Of a stretch of 64,000 bases of DNA, positions 22,626-33,973 are shown piece by piece. The DNA lies in NCBI GenBank assembly GCA_007026445.1, contig VDMD01000004.1:1674001-1738000 (forward strand), read 5' to 3'. A program made the position numbers and the translations under genes. Position 1 is the first letter of the stretch. The number at the start of each line of letters is the position of its first letter. Below the pieces are notes generated by a model. The model was not told where the DNA came from and made no database searches. It saw only the letters and a program-made list of their open reading frames with translations. This DNA comes from Schizophyllum amplum. Its lineage: Eukaryota > Basidiomycota > Agaricomycetes > Agaricales > Schizophyllaceae.

Positions 22626-23094
22626 CCACGCCCGCGCTTTCGATGTGCGCTCCCAGTGGCACTGGTCTGGTGCGACGCGGCGACGTGGCGGAACGTGGCT
22701 GAACGCGTCGCCATCATGTGATCGACGCGTCGTTGATCGCTCCCAACTGGACCCACACGCGCGCAACGCGTTCCCCAGGACCAGTGATCTGCACCCTTTC
22801 ATCTGGGATATCTCTGCGCTCAGAACATCCAATTCGAGCATATCGCTATCTTTGCGTAATTTGCGAAGGCATATCCCAAAAGGATATGCGCAGCCTCTAA
22901 CTTTATCGTTCAACCTCTTCATCTGCCACCGCTGGACTTCAATGGTCGATATTCAATCGCTAGGATAAGGCTGCCCGAACGATTGGTAGAGGTATGCAGA
23001 GCTTCCTCCGTTGTATTATAGATACAGCGATGTACATAAAGCCTATGCTAGTTGACTAATAGCTACACTTCATCAATTAACTTCAGGCCTCACA
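22626..23094. other. Intergenic region GPI2-MFS
   Basis: Promoter side of GPI2 and 3' side of the MFS gene. Nothing coding or repetitive could be supported. Confidence 0.5.
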
Positions 23095-25379
23095 TCAGTC
23101 TTTGAACTCTCCCTTCCCCTCCCTCAAGCCCAGCCGGAAGTACGCCGTACCCATAAACAACACCCAGCAGAACACTACCAGCAGCCCGCACAGCCCTGCG
23201 AACACCTTTCCTCGCGCTGTCTCCGCCCTCTGGTGGGCCTCGCCGCGTAGTTTGGCGCGTGTCACTGCCGCGTACTCAGCGCCGGACTCTGACGACTGCG
23301 CCAGTAAGGGTTGGGTGGGGTCTGCATCCTCTGATGTGGGCGCTGTGTGTCCGTCGCGCGCGCCGCTTATCGGTCGACTGTCGAATGTCACCCGGCTTGC
23401 GCCCGCTCTGCGCGTCCTCCGCCGCTGGAGCCAGGCCAGCGTCATGATCGCCAACAGCTGCAGCACATTCAAAAACAGGAAGATGTTAAGCACCCTCTGC
23501 AGTGACGCCGGGTCGCTCGATGGCCCTCCAATTTTGCGCTTGTGGATATCGAGGGCAAGCCCTGCAATCGTTTGAAAGATCGTCGAGCCGCAGTTCTCAA
23601 GCTGGGGAGTAGCGTTGTCAGCCTCAGGTCGGCGGGTCTGAGTTTGCTACGCACGCTCTTATGCACGCCCAAGGCAGTCGAGACGTATTTTAAGGGCACA
23701 ATTTTGGGTACAAGGACGACGAGAAGCACTGTGGCGGGTCAGCAGGCGGCTCAATAGGCGGTTCACTGCGCTTGAGTGAGGCAGCACTTACGCGGCGAGA
23801 ACCCGTGCCCAATCGCAAATGCGATGATTCCTGGTATTGGCGATGGGCTGGGGAGAGCGAGCCATGCGTAGCACAGCAATGTGAGCATAGAAGAGCATAC
23901 CAACAGCTGGATTACGATTGGCCTGTGCTTGAATCGGTCTACGAGGAAACCGCACTGAGACGGCGAGTAAGCATGGGAGCAGAAATGCACCATCGAGGGG
24001 AGTGGGAGACTGACCAAGGGATACATGAAGATACTACCGGCGAGCAGATAAGACGCTTGATTTGCGGCGCTGTCCTCAGGCATAGAATAGCGCGTCTCGA
24101 TGATATTGCTGACAGTTGTTTAGCTTCAGTTCGAGACAAGAGGCGCAACTCACGCAGCAAGGTGCACAAATGGCGACCAGATCGCCCCACATAGGACGTT
24201 GAGGAAGACATATCTGTGTCCGTTAGTCAGTTGAATTGCCCAACGCATCCACTGCAAGCACAGGACTTACGCCCAAAATACGTCTCCCAGCTTCACCACC
24301 GACCTCAGCCGTACGCGCTTCTTCGCCGCCACCTTTTCCAGCGCCTGCGCCTCTGTGACGCTCAGCAAGCCCCGCCTCTTCGCCTCTTCCTCCACATCCG
24401 CGGCTTCCAGCTCTGCGTGCGCGCCGTCGACAAGCCACCGCGACGCGCCAACATATACCAAGTTCACTGCGAATGAGAACGTCGCGAGGCCCGTTGCGAC
24501 GGCGAAAGGGGCCCCGGCGCCGAAGCGCGCGGCGAGTGGATACGAGGTGCGCGCGGAGACGAAGGAAGCGCCCTTGCCGGCGAGGAGGCCGAGGGCGAGG
24601 GAGACTCCGAGGCCGTGACTGCGAAAGAAGCGGACGATGATGGTCTCTTGTACGACAGCGAGGGGGCTGACGGCGATGCCGAAGACGAACATGCCTAGAG
24701 CCATGGTGCGGATGCTGCCAATGGCATGGCCGAGGAGAAGGAGTAGCTGGCCTGGAGGGCAGTGAGAACGAGATGGATATATTTGTTTTATGTGAGGGGA
24801 GGAATAAACAACCTAAGTATGAGGCTAGAGGTAGGCAGGACGCACCGATGAGAATAATGCCAGTAGCAATAACGCTTGTTGCGGTGGTGCCCAGCTTACT
24901 CGCCAGTGCACCACCAACAAGACTTGTCCATGTGCTATTCAAGCTGTACGCAGAGAACAGAAGACTGAACTCCGTGTGGCTGGCGCCCAGCTCGCGCGCC
25001 AGGCGGCTCTTAAGGGGCCCAAGAACATAATTTGCACTGCGGTCACAGGTCTCAGCACTGTCTCATCCAGGCAAATAGTCGATGCAGTAACGTACTAGTG
25101 GGACCCGACACTGAGGCTGCACGCGCAGAGGAGAGCGAGGGCGCGTATGATCGCGGCACGACGCTGCTGGGCGGCGAGGATTTGCTCGCGAGTGCGCATC
25201 ATGTGGTCGTTCTCGGGGCTGCTACATCGTCCAAGGAAGTCGTCCGCGTCCGCGGGGGACCCAGGCTCTACGTCCGACTCGTCCGTGTCTTCACGGGGCG
25301 CGGAGGACTCGAGCAGCGAATTGCAGGACTGGCGGCGGTGGTCGTACGTAGAAGGCTCTTCAATTGGGCTCGACGCCAT
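23095..25379 (-). CDS. Major facilitator superfamily transporter
   Basis: A 12-helix MFS permease, 617 aa. Exons in transcript order are 25096-25379, 24846-25036, 24271-24751, 24154-24213, 24015-24108, 23792-23954, 23655-23728 and 23095-23601. All phases agree. The N-terminal cytosolic part is about 75 residues and acidic. Helix 1 enters at LLCACSLSVGSHYANYVLGPLKSRL. A long Glu/Lys-rich loop between helices 6 and 7 (EEEAKRRGLLSVTEAQALEK) is typical of the fold. GFLVDRFKHRP matches the loop motif between helices 8 and 9. LGVHKSLENCGSTIFQ spans a helix-10/11 junction. A long hydrophilic insertion precedes the last helix. The substrate cannot be predicted. It belongs to the monocarboxylate/MFSD1-like side of the superfamily by general appearance rather than the sugar porters. 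Confidence 0.85.
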
Positions 25380-25646
25380 GATGGCGTCTGGCAAGAAAAG
25401 GCGCTGATCAGGAAGCCTGAAGATGCTCGATTGCGGGAGGAGGATGGCTTGGGTAGCTGCCTGCTATGCTGTCAGGCTGCTATCAGATAAGTCCATGAAC
25501 AGGCTCTTCCCCGCGTCGATCATCACATGACATACGTCATCGCAACAAAGGCAAACGGTGCCAAAGTCGAACAGAGTCGAACTCGAACTTGCATTCGACC
25601 ACATACGAAGATCGTAAATATTTATGTGTCATGCTACTTCCTCTCA

Positions 25647-26302
25647 TCAGACCATCGCTCCTAGTCGCGCGTCCAATTTTCTCTTCAACCTTGACTGCTG
25701 CATCCATGCCAACGTCGACAACATCGTCAGCGCCGAGAGCGAGAACTGCGCCCATCCTAACCCTTCTACCGTCAGCGTCTGTCGGCACCTAATGGATGTC
25801 AGCAGCGTCCCTATCGTTCCGAAATAAGGGCCCTTCGACTCACTCGGAAATCGCTGGCAGCCCCGAACAGTCACCCCCCGTGCGCGTATTGTGCCACAGG
25901 CCCGCTGCAGCGCCCTTCCCACGCAATGCATGTCAGTTCAATGAGCATTTCAAGCTGACGCCAACATACCCATAGCACTGTTGTTATCACCAGCCATACC
26001 ACCGAGCTCGCGACGTCCGCTAGGAACCGTCGCCCACCCTCGACGCACCATAGCAAGTACGCGCTCGAGAACAGCACCGTCCACGCCGCGTCGAAGAGGA
26101 ATAATATCAACCTTGGGACGATTAGCACGCCTCCAGACTGCGAAGCAGCGTCCACTCACAGCGCCTTATATCGCCCGCTGGGCCAGTATTCGTGCTCATA
26201 TCCCGCCACCACGAGATACACCCCCAAACCCAGCTCCGCGAGCGCGCACAGCATGAGCAGGAGGAAGAGGAACGGGTGGTACTGTGTCGCGAGCGAGGAC
26301 AT
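25647..26302 (-). CDS. MARVEL-type four-helix membrane protein
   Basis: Small membrane protein, 165 aa. Exons in transcript order are 26160-26302, 25970-26111, 25844-25914 and 25647-25788, all in phase. Four hydrophobic segments are visible: HPFLFLLLMLCALAELGLG, LILFLFDAAWTVLFSSAYLL, a third around SSVVWLVITTVLWGAAAG, and a fourth near FSLSALTMLSTLAW. A cysteine pair lies in the extracellular loop (GGDCSGLPAISECRQ). This matches the MARVEL-domain proteins common in Agaricomycetes, which sit in the plasma membrane and are implicated in membrane apposition. No specific function is known. The gene lies between the MFS and ZIP genes on the same strand, and all three have separate promoters. Confidence 0.75.
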
Positions 26303-27137
26303 CTGTCGCCGTCTGCGCTTGCTGGTTCGGGGTCTCGATCTTGCAGAGGGTCTTGCTGTCGACGATGTCCTCGATCGCGAAGTCAACGGCGTTCTTGACG
26401 TTAACAAGGCCTATCCCGACGTCGGTGTCCGTGTGGGCAAAGTGACCGATCTCCCCGTCGAGCTCGATGTCGCTAAGGGTAGAGAATCCGGCCGGCGTTC
26501 CGCGCCTAGATATCTGCGCACAGAAGCGAAGGGTCTGCGGTCAACGTCGTTAGAGTACCCTGATACACCGGCCATGACGGGGAGCGCCGCCTCGCGATCT
26601 AGGGCACATATGTAAGTCGGCGTCCTCGAGGCCCCAGCATGCCCGTCGCTACGGCTTCGCGTGTATCTCATCTCGCATATCTCATCTCCTCGCACCTATT
26701 CTGATTTGCTCCTATGCATTCCAATCTACCCACAGAGATGGCCAGTGGCTGACAGTCCTAGTCATCAATTGGCTATGCTAGTTATGGTGTTCTCCAATTA
26801 TCTCATCTGCTCGCGCGCCACAAATCAGCCGCACCCAAATTATGGCTCAGACTGGCGACAAGGGACCTGTGCGCAGCCCTTGGACAACAATGAGCAGGTC
26901 ACCATGAAAGCAAAACACAGGCTGAAGTTACACATTATAGGTATGAAGCCTGTACAGTATACAACGTGAATGTACAATGCGAAATCCAAATCCGCGCTGG
27001 GAAGATGCCCGATGAAAAGTCTATGCCGTCGTGTGCGCTACTGGCTCGTGCGTGTGGATAATTCGTGCGCGAGGTGGTTGCGTCGATGGTTCGCGCATCG
27101 GAAGTCCTCCCCGCCCGTTTCATACCCCTTCACCACC
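26303..27137. other. Intergenic region with an orphan GC-rich open segment
   Basis: Upstream region of the MARVEL gene and 3' side of the ZIP gene. Between about 26310 and 26510 both strands are open and rich in GAC/GTC/ATC codons. The minus strand reads IELDGEIGHFAHTDTD and onward for some 65 codons but has no start or convincing splice partners. The rest is non-coding. Confidence 0.4.
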
Positions 27138-29019
27138 CTACTCCACCAACCCCATCAACGCCATGCCAGCAACGCCCCCAAGCAGGGACACCACCGCGAT
27201 CGCCTGCTTCCTCACCCCACCATCCAGCACATCTGGATCGTCCGTCCCATCCAGGTGCTCGTGGGCATGCGCGTGCGAGCCGTGCCCGGGCCCGTGCGTC
27301 CCGCTCATGTTCCCGAAGACGAAGTCGCCGGCAAGCATCTCGACGGTAGCCGCGTAGATGAGCATCCCGGCTGAGATGGCGGACATGATGCCCTGTATGA
27401 GGTCCATGCGGGCTGGGGAGAGGAACAGGAAAGTTAGCTCGCGGTCCCCGAATTTTGTGAGAGAAAAGGAAACGAGCAGATAAGATACTGACCTGCTTCT
27501 GAATGACTGCCGCCTTGGAATGCAACGATACCGACGGCCATGCCAGTGGGTGTCGTGATGGCGAACAAGACGTACAGCACGAGCTTCAACCAGTTGTGTG
27601 CGAGACGGTGTAATAATGTTGGGCGTTCGTTTTTGCTATGCTCATGCTCGTTGTGGCTGTCGTGATCGTGAAAGGGTGAGGGTGGCAAAGCAGAGATGCG
27701 GATGCCCAAGGACAGGCCCTCGAAGGCCTGGTGGAACAGGATCGCGGTGACAAGTGATGCTGTGGGCAACGTCAGCACTAAGTAGACGGAAACGAGCCAT
27801 GACACGCACTGAAGTCAGAGCCCGACGTGATAGACAAAGTAAGGCCAATGACCGTGGAGTGGATCATGATACCCAATTGCAGGACCTACAGGATACCGGT
27901 CAGCGGGCGCTTACCATATCACAACCGTGTCACGCACCAGAATCCCAATGACCTGCCTCCTCCTGCCCACCGGTGCTGGTTCCCCATCTGCCTCTGTCGT
28001 ACTCCCATCCTCTTCTTCCTCCCGTACCTCCTCCACGCACGTACACTCCTCCGCGATCCCCTGCCCGCCCTCGCTGATGCTCCGCCGACAGTCTTCTGCG
28101 CCCGCACGGCATATACAATCTATGGGCGTGCGCTGGCCATAATACACGTTATGTGACGAGCGCCGAACCCAAAATTTCAGTCGCGGCGAATTCAGCGTCG
28201 CGCTGATGAACCCTGGGCGCACGGAAGGTGATGGGCGGACGGGGTGCGAGTGCGTGTCGTGCCCTAGTAGTGGGGATGACTCGTGTGCGTGTATCGGAGC
28301 GGGTTCGGAAGTAAGCTTGGCGCGGCGCTCGGCAAGGGGCGGCGCGATGAGGTCCGTATCGTGATTGTGAGGGGACTGGATGCGCGACGCCGTTTCTGAC
28401 GGCGCTGGGGTAGGTGGGGCGCCCTGCAAGTAGTCGACATATGCTGTTGAGATGTCTGGGTGCGCCGATCAATATAGGGAGGTCGACGGTGAGGCGAGTG
28501 CACTCACATTCCACTAGGAATATAAGTATGAGGGAGCACAGGCTTTGTAGCGTAGGTCAGTTGGCGCCCCAAATCAGCGATACATTACGCACATAATCAA
28601 CCCTGTCCAGTTCCCGATGTTGTTGTATCGTTTCTGGACTTCGGGCTTTGTCAAGTTCTCGAAAGACTCCTGCAGCAAGTGACAGAAGGCGGTCGACAGG
28701 ATGACACCTTTTCCCATAATCAGTGCTGGACATACACTATAATGGCAGCGGCCCACCTGTTCCAAAATGTTTCCCGATGAAGAAAGCCAGCCCTGGTATC
28801 CTCAGGAAGGGCAACTGCTTTGAGACACCCGGGAAGGTCACCGCTACAGCATGTCGTCAGTCCCACTGGCGTACGTCTCTTGCTCTCCCACTCACCAATG
28901 AGCGAGAGACCAAAGATAAGGAATATCACGACGATGCGCTCCTGCATTGGCGTAGCGGGCGCGATGCTGAGCAGCGCCGCGAGCTCGTCGGTATTGGAGG
29001 GGAGGATTGCGGGGGCCAT
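27138..29019 (-). CDS. ZIP-family zinc/iron transporter
   Basis: Zrt/Irt-like divalent-metal importer, 498 aa. Exons in transcript order are 28896-29019, 28757-28843, 28593-28707, 28508-28542, 27938-28455, 27810-27885, 27493-27759 and 27138-27412. All phases agree, and exon 4 is only 35 nt. The first helix is VVIFLIFGLSL. GTGVILSTAFCHLLQES carries helix 2-3 features. The very long cytosolic loop (about residues 125-290) contains His-rich and Cys motifs (CICRAGAEDC, CTCVEE), unusual in being both His- and Cys-bearing. Helix 4 reads IHSTVIGLTLS and helix 5 contains HQAFEGLSLG, the metal-binding HxxxE. Two more His clusters occur: HDHDSHNEHEHS before helix 6 and HGSHAHAHEH before helix 8. A plasma-membrane Zn importer is the likeliest role. 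Upstream in-frame non-ATG codons were ignored. Confidence 0.9.
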
Positions 29020-29405
29020 GATGTCAGATGTAATGTCGTCGCCGCTGTCGTCTGCACCGATGAGCGCAGGGCGCTTGCTACAAGTAAGTTCCTCTTTTGG
29101 TGACCGCAAGAGGCAGGAGGCCGGTGGAGAAGAAGAGTAGCTTGCGGCGGGTGCACGGCGATGGAGGGTGGGAAGAAAGTGAGGGTCGGTGGTGCCGGCC
29201 CGTGACCGCGACGGTCCTCACTACCGGCCAATCAGAGCGATCGCATATCGGCCAGCACAGTGACGCAGCTACTAAACCTCAACAGTACGTTTGCTACGAC
29301 TGGGCTTACAGCAGGAGGTGTAGTACTCGCATCAAATATGTTACACACGCCCAGAAGCGTCCCGAACCTCGAACGTCCATCAGCACCTCCCCAGTCAGAG
29401 TAGCG
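29020..29405. other. Intergenic region ZIP-GH92
   Basis: Promoter of the ZIP gene and 3' side of the GH92 gene. No features could be supported. Confidence 0.5.
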
Positions 29406-32400
29406 TCAAAGCTCACTCGCATCTCGCCTGGAGGACACTTTCCCGCTCCCTTCTGGCTCGGCTGACATCTCGAAGACGATCTCTCCACCATTCGCGATCC
29501 AGAAGTGCTCGACGGAGAATTCTCCGCCAGACAAGTCAAGCCTGCGCGAGGAAGCGGCGTCGCTGTTTACCGTGACCGATTTGACGTATGGCTTGTCCGC
29601 TGCCCCTGCTGCTACTATCACCAACGGCCTATTTGAGGCTTCACCTGCCGACGGAGGGAGAGTGATGGTAACCTTGTCGAAGAACGGTCTGTCGAACATT
29701 AGTACGTTGATTTATTGCGTTAGTGAATGCACTTACGAGCCGACGACATACTCCGCCGATACAGGATCAACGGGGTAGAATCCCAAGGCGCTGAAAATGT
29801 ACCAGGCGCTCATCTGCCCGCAGTCTTCGTTCTGAGATTTTGATTCCCCGTGAATACAACGATCACAGTCACTGTGACGACGCACCCCGCTCAAGCCTCG
29901 GTCCGTATTATTGTAGTTCTCCTGCGCAACAAGGCGTACTCGTTCCTGCGTCTTATATGCGTACTCTGGACCCGCAAGGGCATACAGGTATGGTACATGG
30001 TGCGCTGGCTGTGGGTAAATCAGCGGCCTTCATGTGCCAGATGTTCGGGCCACAAACCTCGTTACCAAAGTCAGCGTGTTCGCTCTTCCAAAACTCGTCC
30101 AGGGTTTTCGCAAATGCAGCCTTGCCGCCTCGCTTCTGAATGAGTCCCGGGATATCATGCGCGACATCAAAGCTGGCGACAAGGTCAGCATGCATGGCAA
30201 CACCGAGACCCGGTCATCGTGGCTGAGTCTGCGCAATAAGCACGAACCTATAGACCCATTTGTCGCCCTCTGTCCAACCGTTATCTTCCCCCGCCCAAGA
30301 ACCGTCGGCATTCTTGGCTTCCATAAAATTGGTCTCTTCGTTGAAGAGCACGAGCGAGGACTTCATCGCGCGCTCATAGAAGAACGATGTCGTGTTCTCC
30401 GGCTTCCCCAAGGCTTTCGCGAGCACGTAAATCGCATAGTCGTCATCTGTGCGAAGAATACATTCCTTGAGATGATGTACGTCGGCGGAGGATACACACG
30501 TACAAGCGTAGCCCAGAGTGCGCGATGCGCTTTCTGAGTGCACGTCATCCGCTACCCAGCCCTTCTGCGCGTAAACGGTCGACAATCCTGCCCGTACTTC
30601 GTAGTCGACGTTTTCCTGGCGGTCTGCGTACCTGCGAGCGCATCAGTCAAGTACATGCTGTAATTATATGGAAAACGACTCACTCAGTCCGATCATCATC
30701 AATAGGTGGCACAGAGCCATCTTTGAGTACAGCTTCCCATGCCAGGTCGGCGTCGAATCCTTGCACGCCCTTGGCCACGGCCTCCGCAATCATAGAGTCC
30801 GCGTGGGTGGCGATCTTCCGCCCTTCAGATTCGCCTGACTGCGACGAGCTAAGAAGAGACACTCACCATGATATTCGTTTCTATCTCTGTTAGCTAGTCA
30901 TCAAAGATACGACATGCAAAATGGCTCACCGACGATATTCTTCCACATTGGCAACCAGCCACCCTGCGGAGACTGTCAGCATAGTGCGAATAATGTTTGT
31001 CGTACAGCTGACCTCGCGATAGTCCTGCAACATGCTCGTAATCATTCCTGGTACGCGCTCCGGCGCCATGAATATTAGCCAAGCCCACTGCGCGCGGTAG
31101 ACGTCCTTTGGGTACATCAGTATACGAGTACCATGACGAGAGGTGTAGACTCACCCAGATAGAGTATCCATTATATGAAACGCCTTCGTGTACGCTATTG
31201 TCGTAGCCTGAGTAGTATTTTCCCTCTTCATCCTGCTCGTACGGATACTGCAGAAATTTCAGCCATCAAACCACTGGCCAAAGTCTAGGACCAACCTGCA
31301 GGGAGTGGAAGACTGCCGTATAGAACACGGCCAAATCATCCTCGGTCTTCGCGCCTTCCACTTCAATGCGCCCGAGCTTCTCCGCCCAGGCCGCCCGCGT
31401 TTTACGCGCTGTGTCTTCGAGCGACATTGTATCGGGAATCTCGTTGTCCACATTCCGACAGGCCTGCTCCGTGGAGATGAACGACACGCCTACGCGCACA
31501 TTCACCGTCAGCTCGTGTTCCTCGCCTTCCGTCAGCGCGAAGCGTGCGTACACCGAGACCAGCGGGCCCTGCGCGGCCACCGCATCCTCGGGCAATGCAG
31601 TGTTATTTTGCAGCACACCAGCTGCGGCAAAATCGCGGTCGAAGCGCGCGCAGAAGTAGCCTTTAAAGCCGCTCGCAGCATCGTGGACGGAGATGGGGTC
31701 GATAATCCAGTCCTGCCGTTCGGTATTGTAGCCAGTGATCTGTCGCCGCGACGAGTCAATATGAACATGTCCGTCGGGGTAGGTGACATTCGTCGGCGTG
31801 GAGGTTATGACGGATGGGCGCGACGCCTCGATGAGCACGTATGGGTCCGGCGTCGTTTCTGTGTTGAAGGTGAATCGTAAGTGACCTACACGCGAGGCTG
31901 TTATGGAGATAGTCAGCAGGTATTCAAGAAAGAAACTGACCATAAACTCACTTGCGCTTTGTTCCGCCTTCAGTACGGCCGCCGTTCAGAGCCAGATCGG
32001 CAGAGTAGTAGCTCGGGCTGAGGACTTCTCGCTGATCACGTTCCACAAGTTCCATTCCGCGATCCACGAAGCGCGACTTCACGTCGCCCGCGCCCGGCAC
32101 GACGATCACGGTCCCACTCTCGCCCATCCAGATTGCGGGCTGGTGGGTGCCCTGGAAACCGTGCACTGCGGTGTCCGTGCTGTTGTACGGGGTCATCGAC
32201 ACGTAGTTCTCCCGCGTCTGCGCGACCCAGCGCGTCATTGCGAACGGGGGAGCGGTCGAGGGGATCATGCCGCCCGAACCGTTAGGCGTGTCGCCTCCGT
32301 TCCCGATCAGCGGGTTGACATAGTCAAGTTGAGGACAGTGTGGATCAGCAAAGGGGGAAGGGAGAGAGGCAGCATATGCAGAAGGAACGAGGAGAAGGAG

Positions 32401-32421
32401 CGCATTTCGTGTCAAGGTCAT
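29406..32421 (-). CDS. Secreted GH92 alpha-mannosidase (apparent +1 frameshift)
   Basis: Calcium-dependent exo-alpha-mannosidase, probably alpha-1,2, about 792 aa. Thirteen exons in transcript order: 31952-32421, 31296-31897, 31155-31247, 31013-31105, 30930-30963, 30867-30880, 30684-30814, 30504-30631, 30248-30446, 30058-30172, 29886-30008, 29737-29831 and 29406-29688. Exon 6 is 14 nt. A signal peptide opens the protein (LLLLVPSAYAAS). Family blocks are YVNPLIGNGGDTPNGSGGMI, RWVAQTRENYVS, HGFQGTHQPAIWMG, SATSRVGHLRFTF, HEGVSYNGYSIWD, ERVPGMITSMLQDY, and GNEDCGQMSAWYIFSALGFY. One extra base near 31979-31983 shifts the end of exon 1. Dropping it yields the conserved AEQSATSRVGHLRF. Splicing all other exons is in phase. 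A transposon-like insertion lies 19 bp upstream of the start codon, so normal promoter spacing is lost. Confidence 0.9.
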
Positions 32422-32431
32422 TGAAGTGCGG

Positions 32432-32440
32432 GGAAAGACT
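32432..32440. repeat. 9-bp target-site duplication (left)
   Basis: GGAAAGACT immediately precedes the CAGGCTCC end of the inverted-repeat element and recurs at 33502-33510 immediately after its other end. This marks the insertion site. Confidence 0.85.
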
Positions 32441-32821
32441 CAGGCTCCTACCCACCCGGCACGGCAGGTAGGGTCTTATACTGAGGGAGAGGGAGGAAGA
32501 CGAACATACCTAAATAGAACTAGTACAAGAAGCCTGTCATTTATTTGATCCGACCCATTTCACCCTTACCTGCCTTAGCCGGCTGGACGAATACATATAC
32601 AAACAAGCGGGCCGCGACGCGCCGCCGCTCCCCAAATCCGACGCGTGAATTCGCTGGCCCCGCTCGAAAACGCCGTTGAGCACAGCGGGGCGCGAGTCGC
32701 TGCCTGTAAGTTCGCGTACGAGTGTATATAGTGCTATTGTAACGGAAATGGCTCTTTTCCCCTCGAAAAACGAGACAGAAAATTCCGTGTTGGCAAACTT
32801 ACACTGAACTTGGTGTGTTCG
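32441..32821 (+). repeat. Left terminal inverted repeat (381 bp)
   Basis: Reverse complement of 33121-33501 with no gap and no difference seen. Homology stops sharply at 32821/33121, where the flanking bases of the two arms diverge. Confidence 0.9.
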
Positions 32822-33120
32822 TGCCGTAGCAGACGACACAGGTGGTCAGGTGTCGCAAGGCAGCCTGAGAAGAGCTTACATAGAGTCCTGAGCTACTATT
32901 GACCGGCTCAGATATGACTGGGCAGCTCAAAGCTGTGATGGGCGAGCAGGTTGTGGATGGGCACCGCATCGTTAACTCTGTCATCGCGCTATAGGGAGCC
33001 AAATAACGTGCTTTCTGCTTCTCAGAGGCCTGAGGAAGTTCACATCTTACTTTTTTCATCAAGTGAGTACCTTGTATAGAGGATAGCGAAGGCGAGGTGG
33101 TCGAGGCCACCAGCGCAGCG

Positions 33121-33501
33121 CGAACACACCAAGTTCAGTGTAAGTTTGCCAACACGGAATTTTCTGTCTCGTTTTTCGAGGGGAAAAGAGCCATTTCCGT
33201 TACAATAGCACTATATACACTCGTACGCGAACTTACAGGCAGCGACTCGCGCCCCGCTGTGCTCAACGGCGTTTTCGAGCGGGGCCAGCGAATTCACGCG
33301 TCGGATTTGGGGAGCGGCGGCGCGTCGCGGCCCGCTTGTTTGTATATGTATTCGTCCAGCCGGCTAAGGCAGGTAAGGGTGAAATGGGTCGGATCAAATA
33401 AATGACAGGCTTCTTGTACTAGTTCTATTTAGGTATGTTCGTCTTCCTCCCTCTCCCTCAGTATAAGACCCTACCTGCCGTGCCGGGTGGGTAGGAGCCT
33501 G
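33121..33501 (-). repeat. Right terminal inverted repeat (381 bp)
   Basis: Partner of the left arm. Its translation gives the same 95-odd-codon open frame as the left arm, which is a consequence of the repeat and not evidence of a gene. Confidence 0.9.
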
Positions 33502-33510
33502 GGAAAGACT
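33502..33510. repeat. 9-bp target-site duplication (right)
   Basis: GGAAAGACT, the second copy of the duplicated target next to the right end of the element. Confidence 0.85.
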
Positions 33511-33882
33511 GGTGAACCGCCGTCGGTTCGGGCCGGCCGATCCGACTGAAATCATGATCGGCGTCTGCCGGGGAGGCCGTAAACCTCGATGGTGCACAAT
33601 GCGCATCACGTACGTACACTGTCTACGTTCATCTTCGGCAAGTGAAAGCAAGTGAACTGTGGAGGACCTCGATCCTGAGCATGCTCTAAATATATTCTCA
33701 GCTCTACGTGCGGTGGATACACCCCGAGCACCTACCTGAGCTGCCGATGCCGTGGCCTCTGCGTGCACCTTCGCCTGGTCGGACAGTTCTGACGTGTATA
33801 TGGCTGCCGTCGGTCGACAGTCGTCCAGGCTATTTTCTGCCGTCGACGCAACCCTTCGGCAAGTGCATGAAGGGAAGGCTTG

Positions 33883-33890
33883 TATATATA
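33883..33890 (+). promoter_or_regulatory. TATA box of the monooxygenase gene
   Basis: An alternating TATATATA run 84 bp upstream of the start codon. The damaged paralogue has a similar run about 63 bp before its start, so this promoter architecture is shared by the two copies. Confidence 0.65.
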
Positions 33891-33973
33891 TAAATTGCAA
33901 TTGCGGATAATGGGCGCAACTTCAACATCATCTTCGCCGGCCAACCTGCGAGCAACTTATATCAACTTCAGTC

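Larger units (their letters stand above)
32441..33501. mobile_element. Non-autonomous long-TIR (foldback, MULE-like) element
   Basis: A 1,061-bp element made of two inverted 381-bp arms and a 299-bp centre. The ends are CAGGCTCC and GGAGCCTG. It is bounded by a direct 9-bp duplication (GGAAAGACT). No transposase frame is present, so it must have been mobilised in trans. Long TIRs plus a 9-bp duplication fit Mutator-like elements best. hAT (8 bp), Tc1/mariner (TA) and CACTA (3 bp) do not fit. I saw no mismatch between the arms, so insertion looks recent. It splits what was a roughly 480-bp intergenic region between the GH92 gene (-) and the monooxygenase gene (+), ending 19 bp from the GH92 start codon. 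Confidence 0.85.

Noticed and set aside
31940..31960. GC-AG intron at the end of GH92 exon 1
   Set aside because: A GCAAGT donor would keep phase, but yields a non-conserved junction. Allowing one extra base upstream instead restores the conserved AEQSATSRVGHLRF across a normal GT-AG intron.
32537..32839. Protein gene inside the left inverted arm (and its twin at 33097-33405)
   Set aside because: The two frames are identical only because the arms are inverted copies. There is no start context, intron or known domain.
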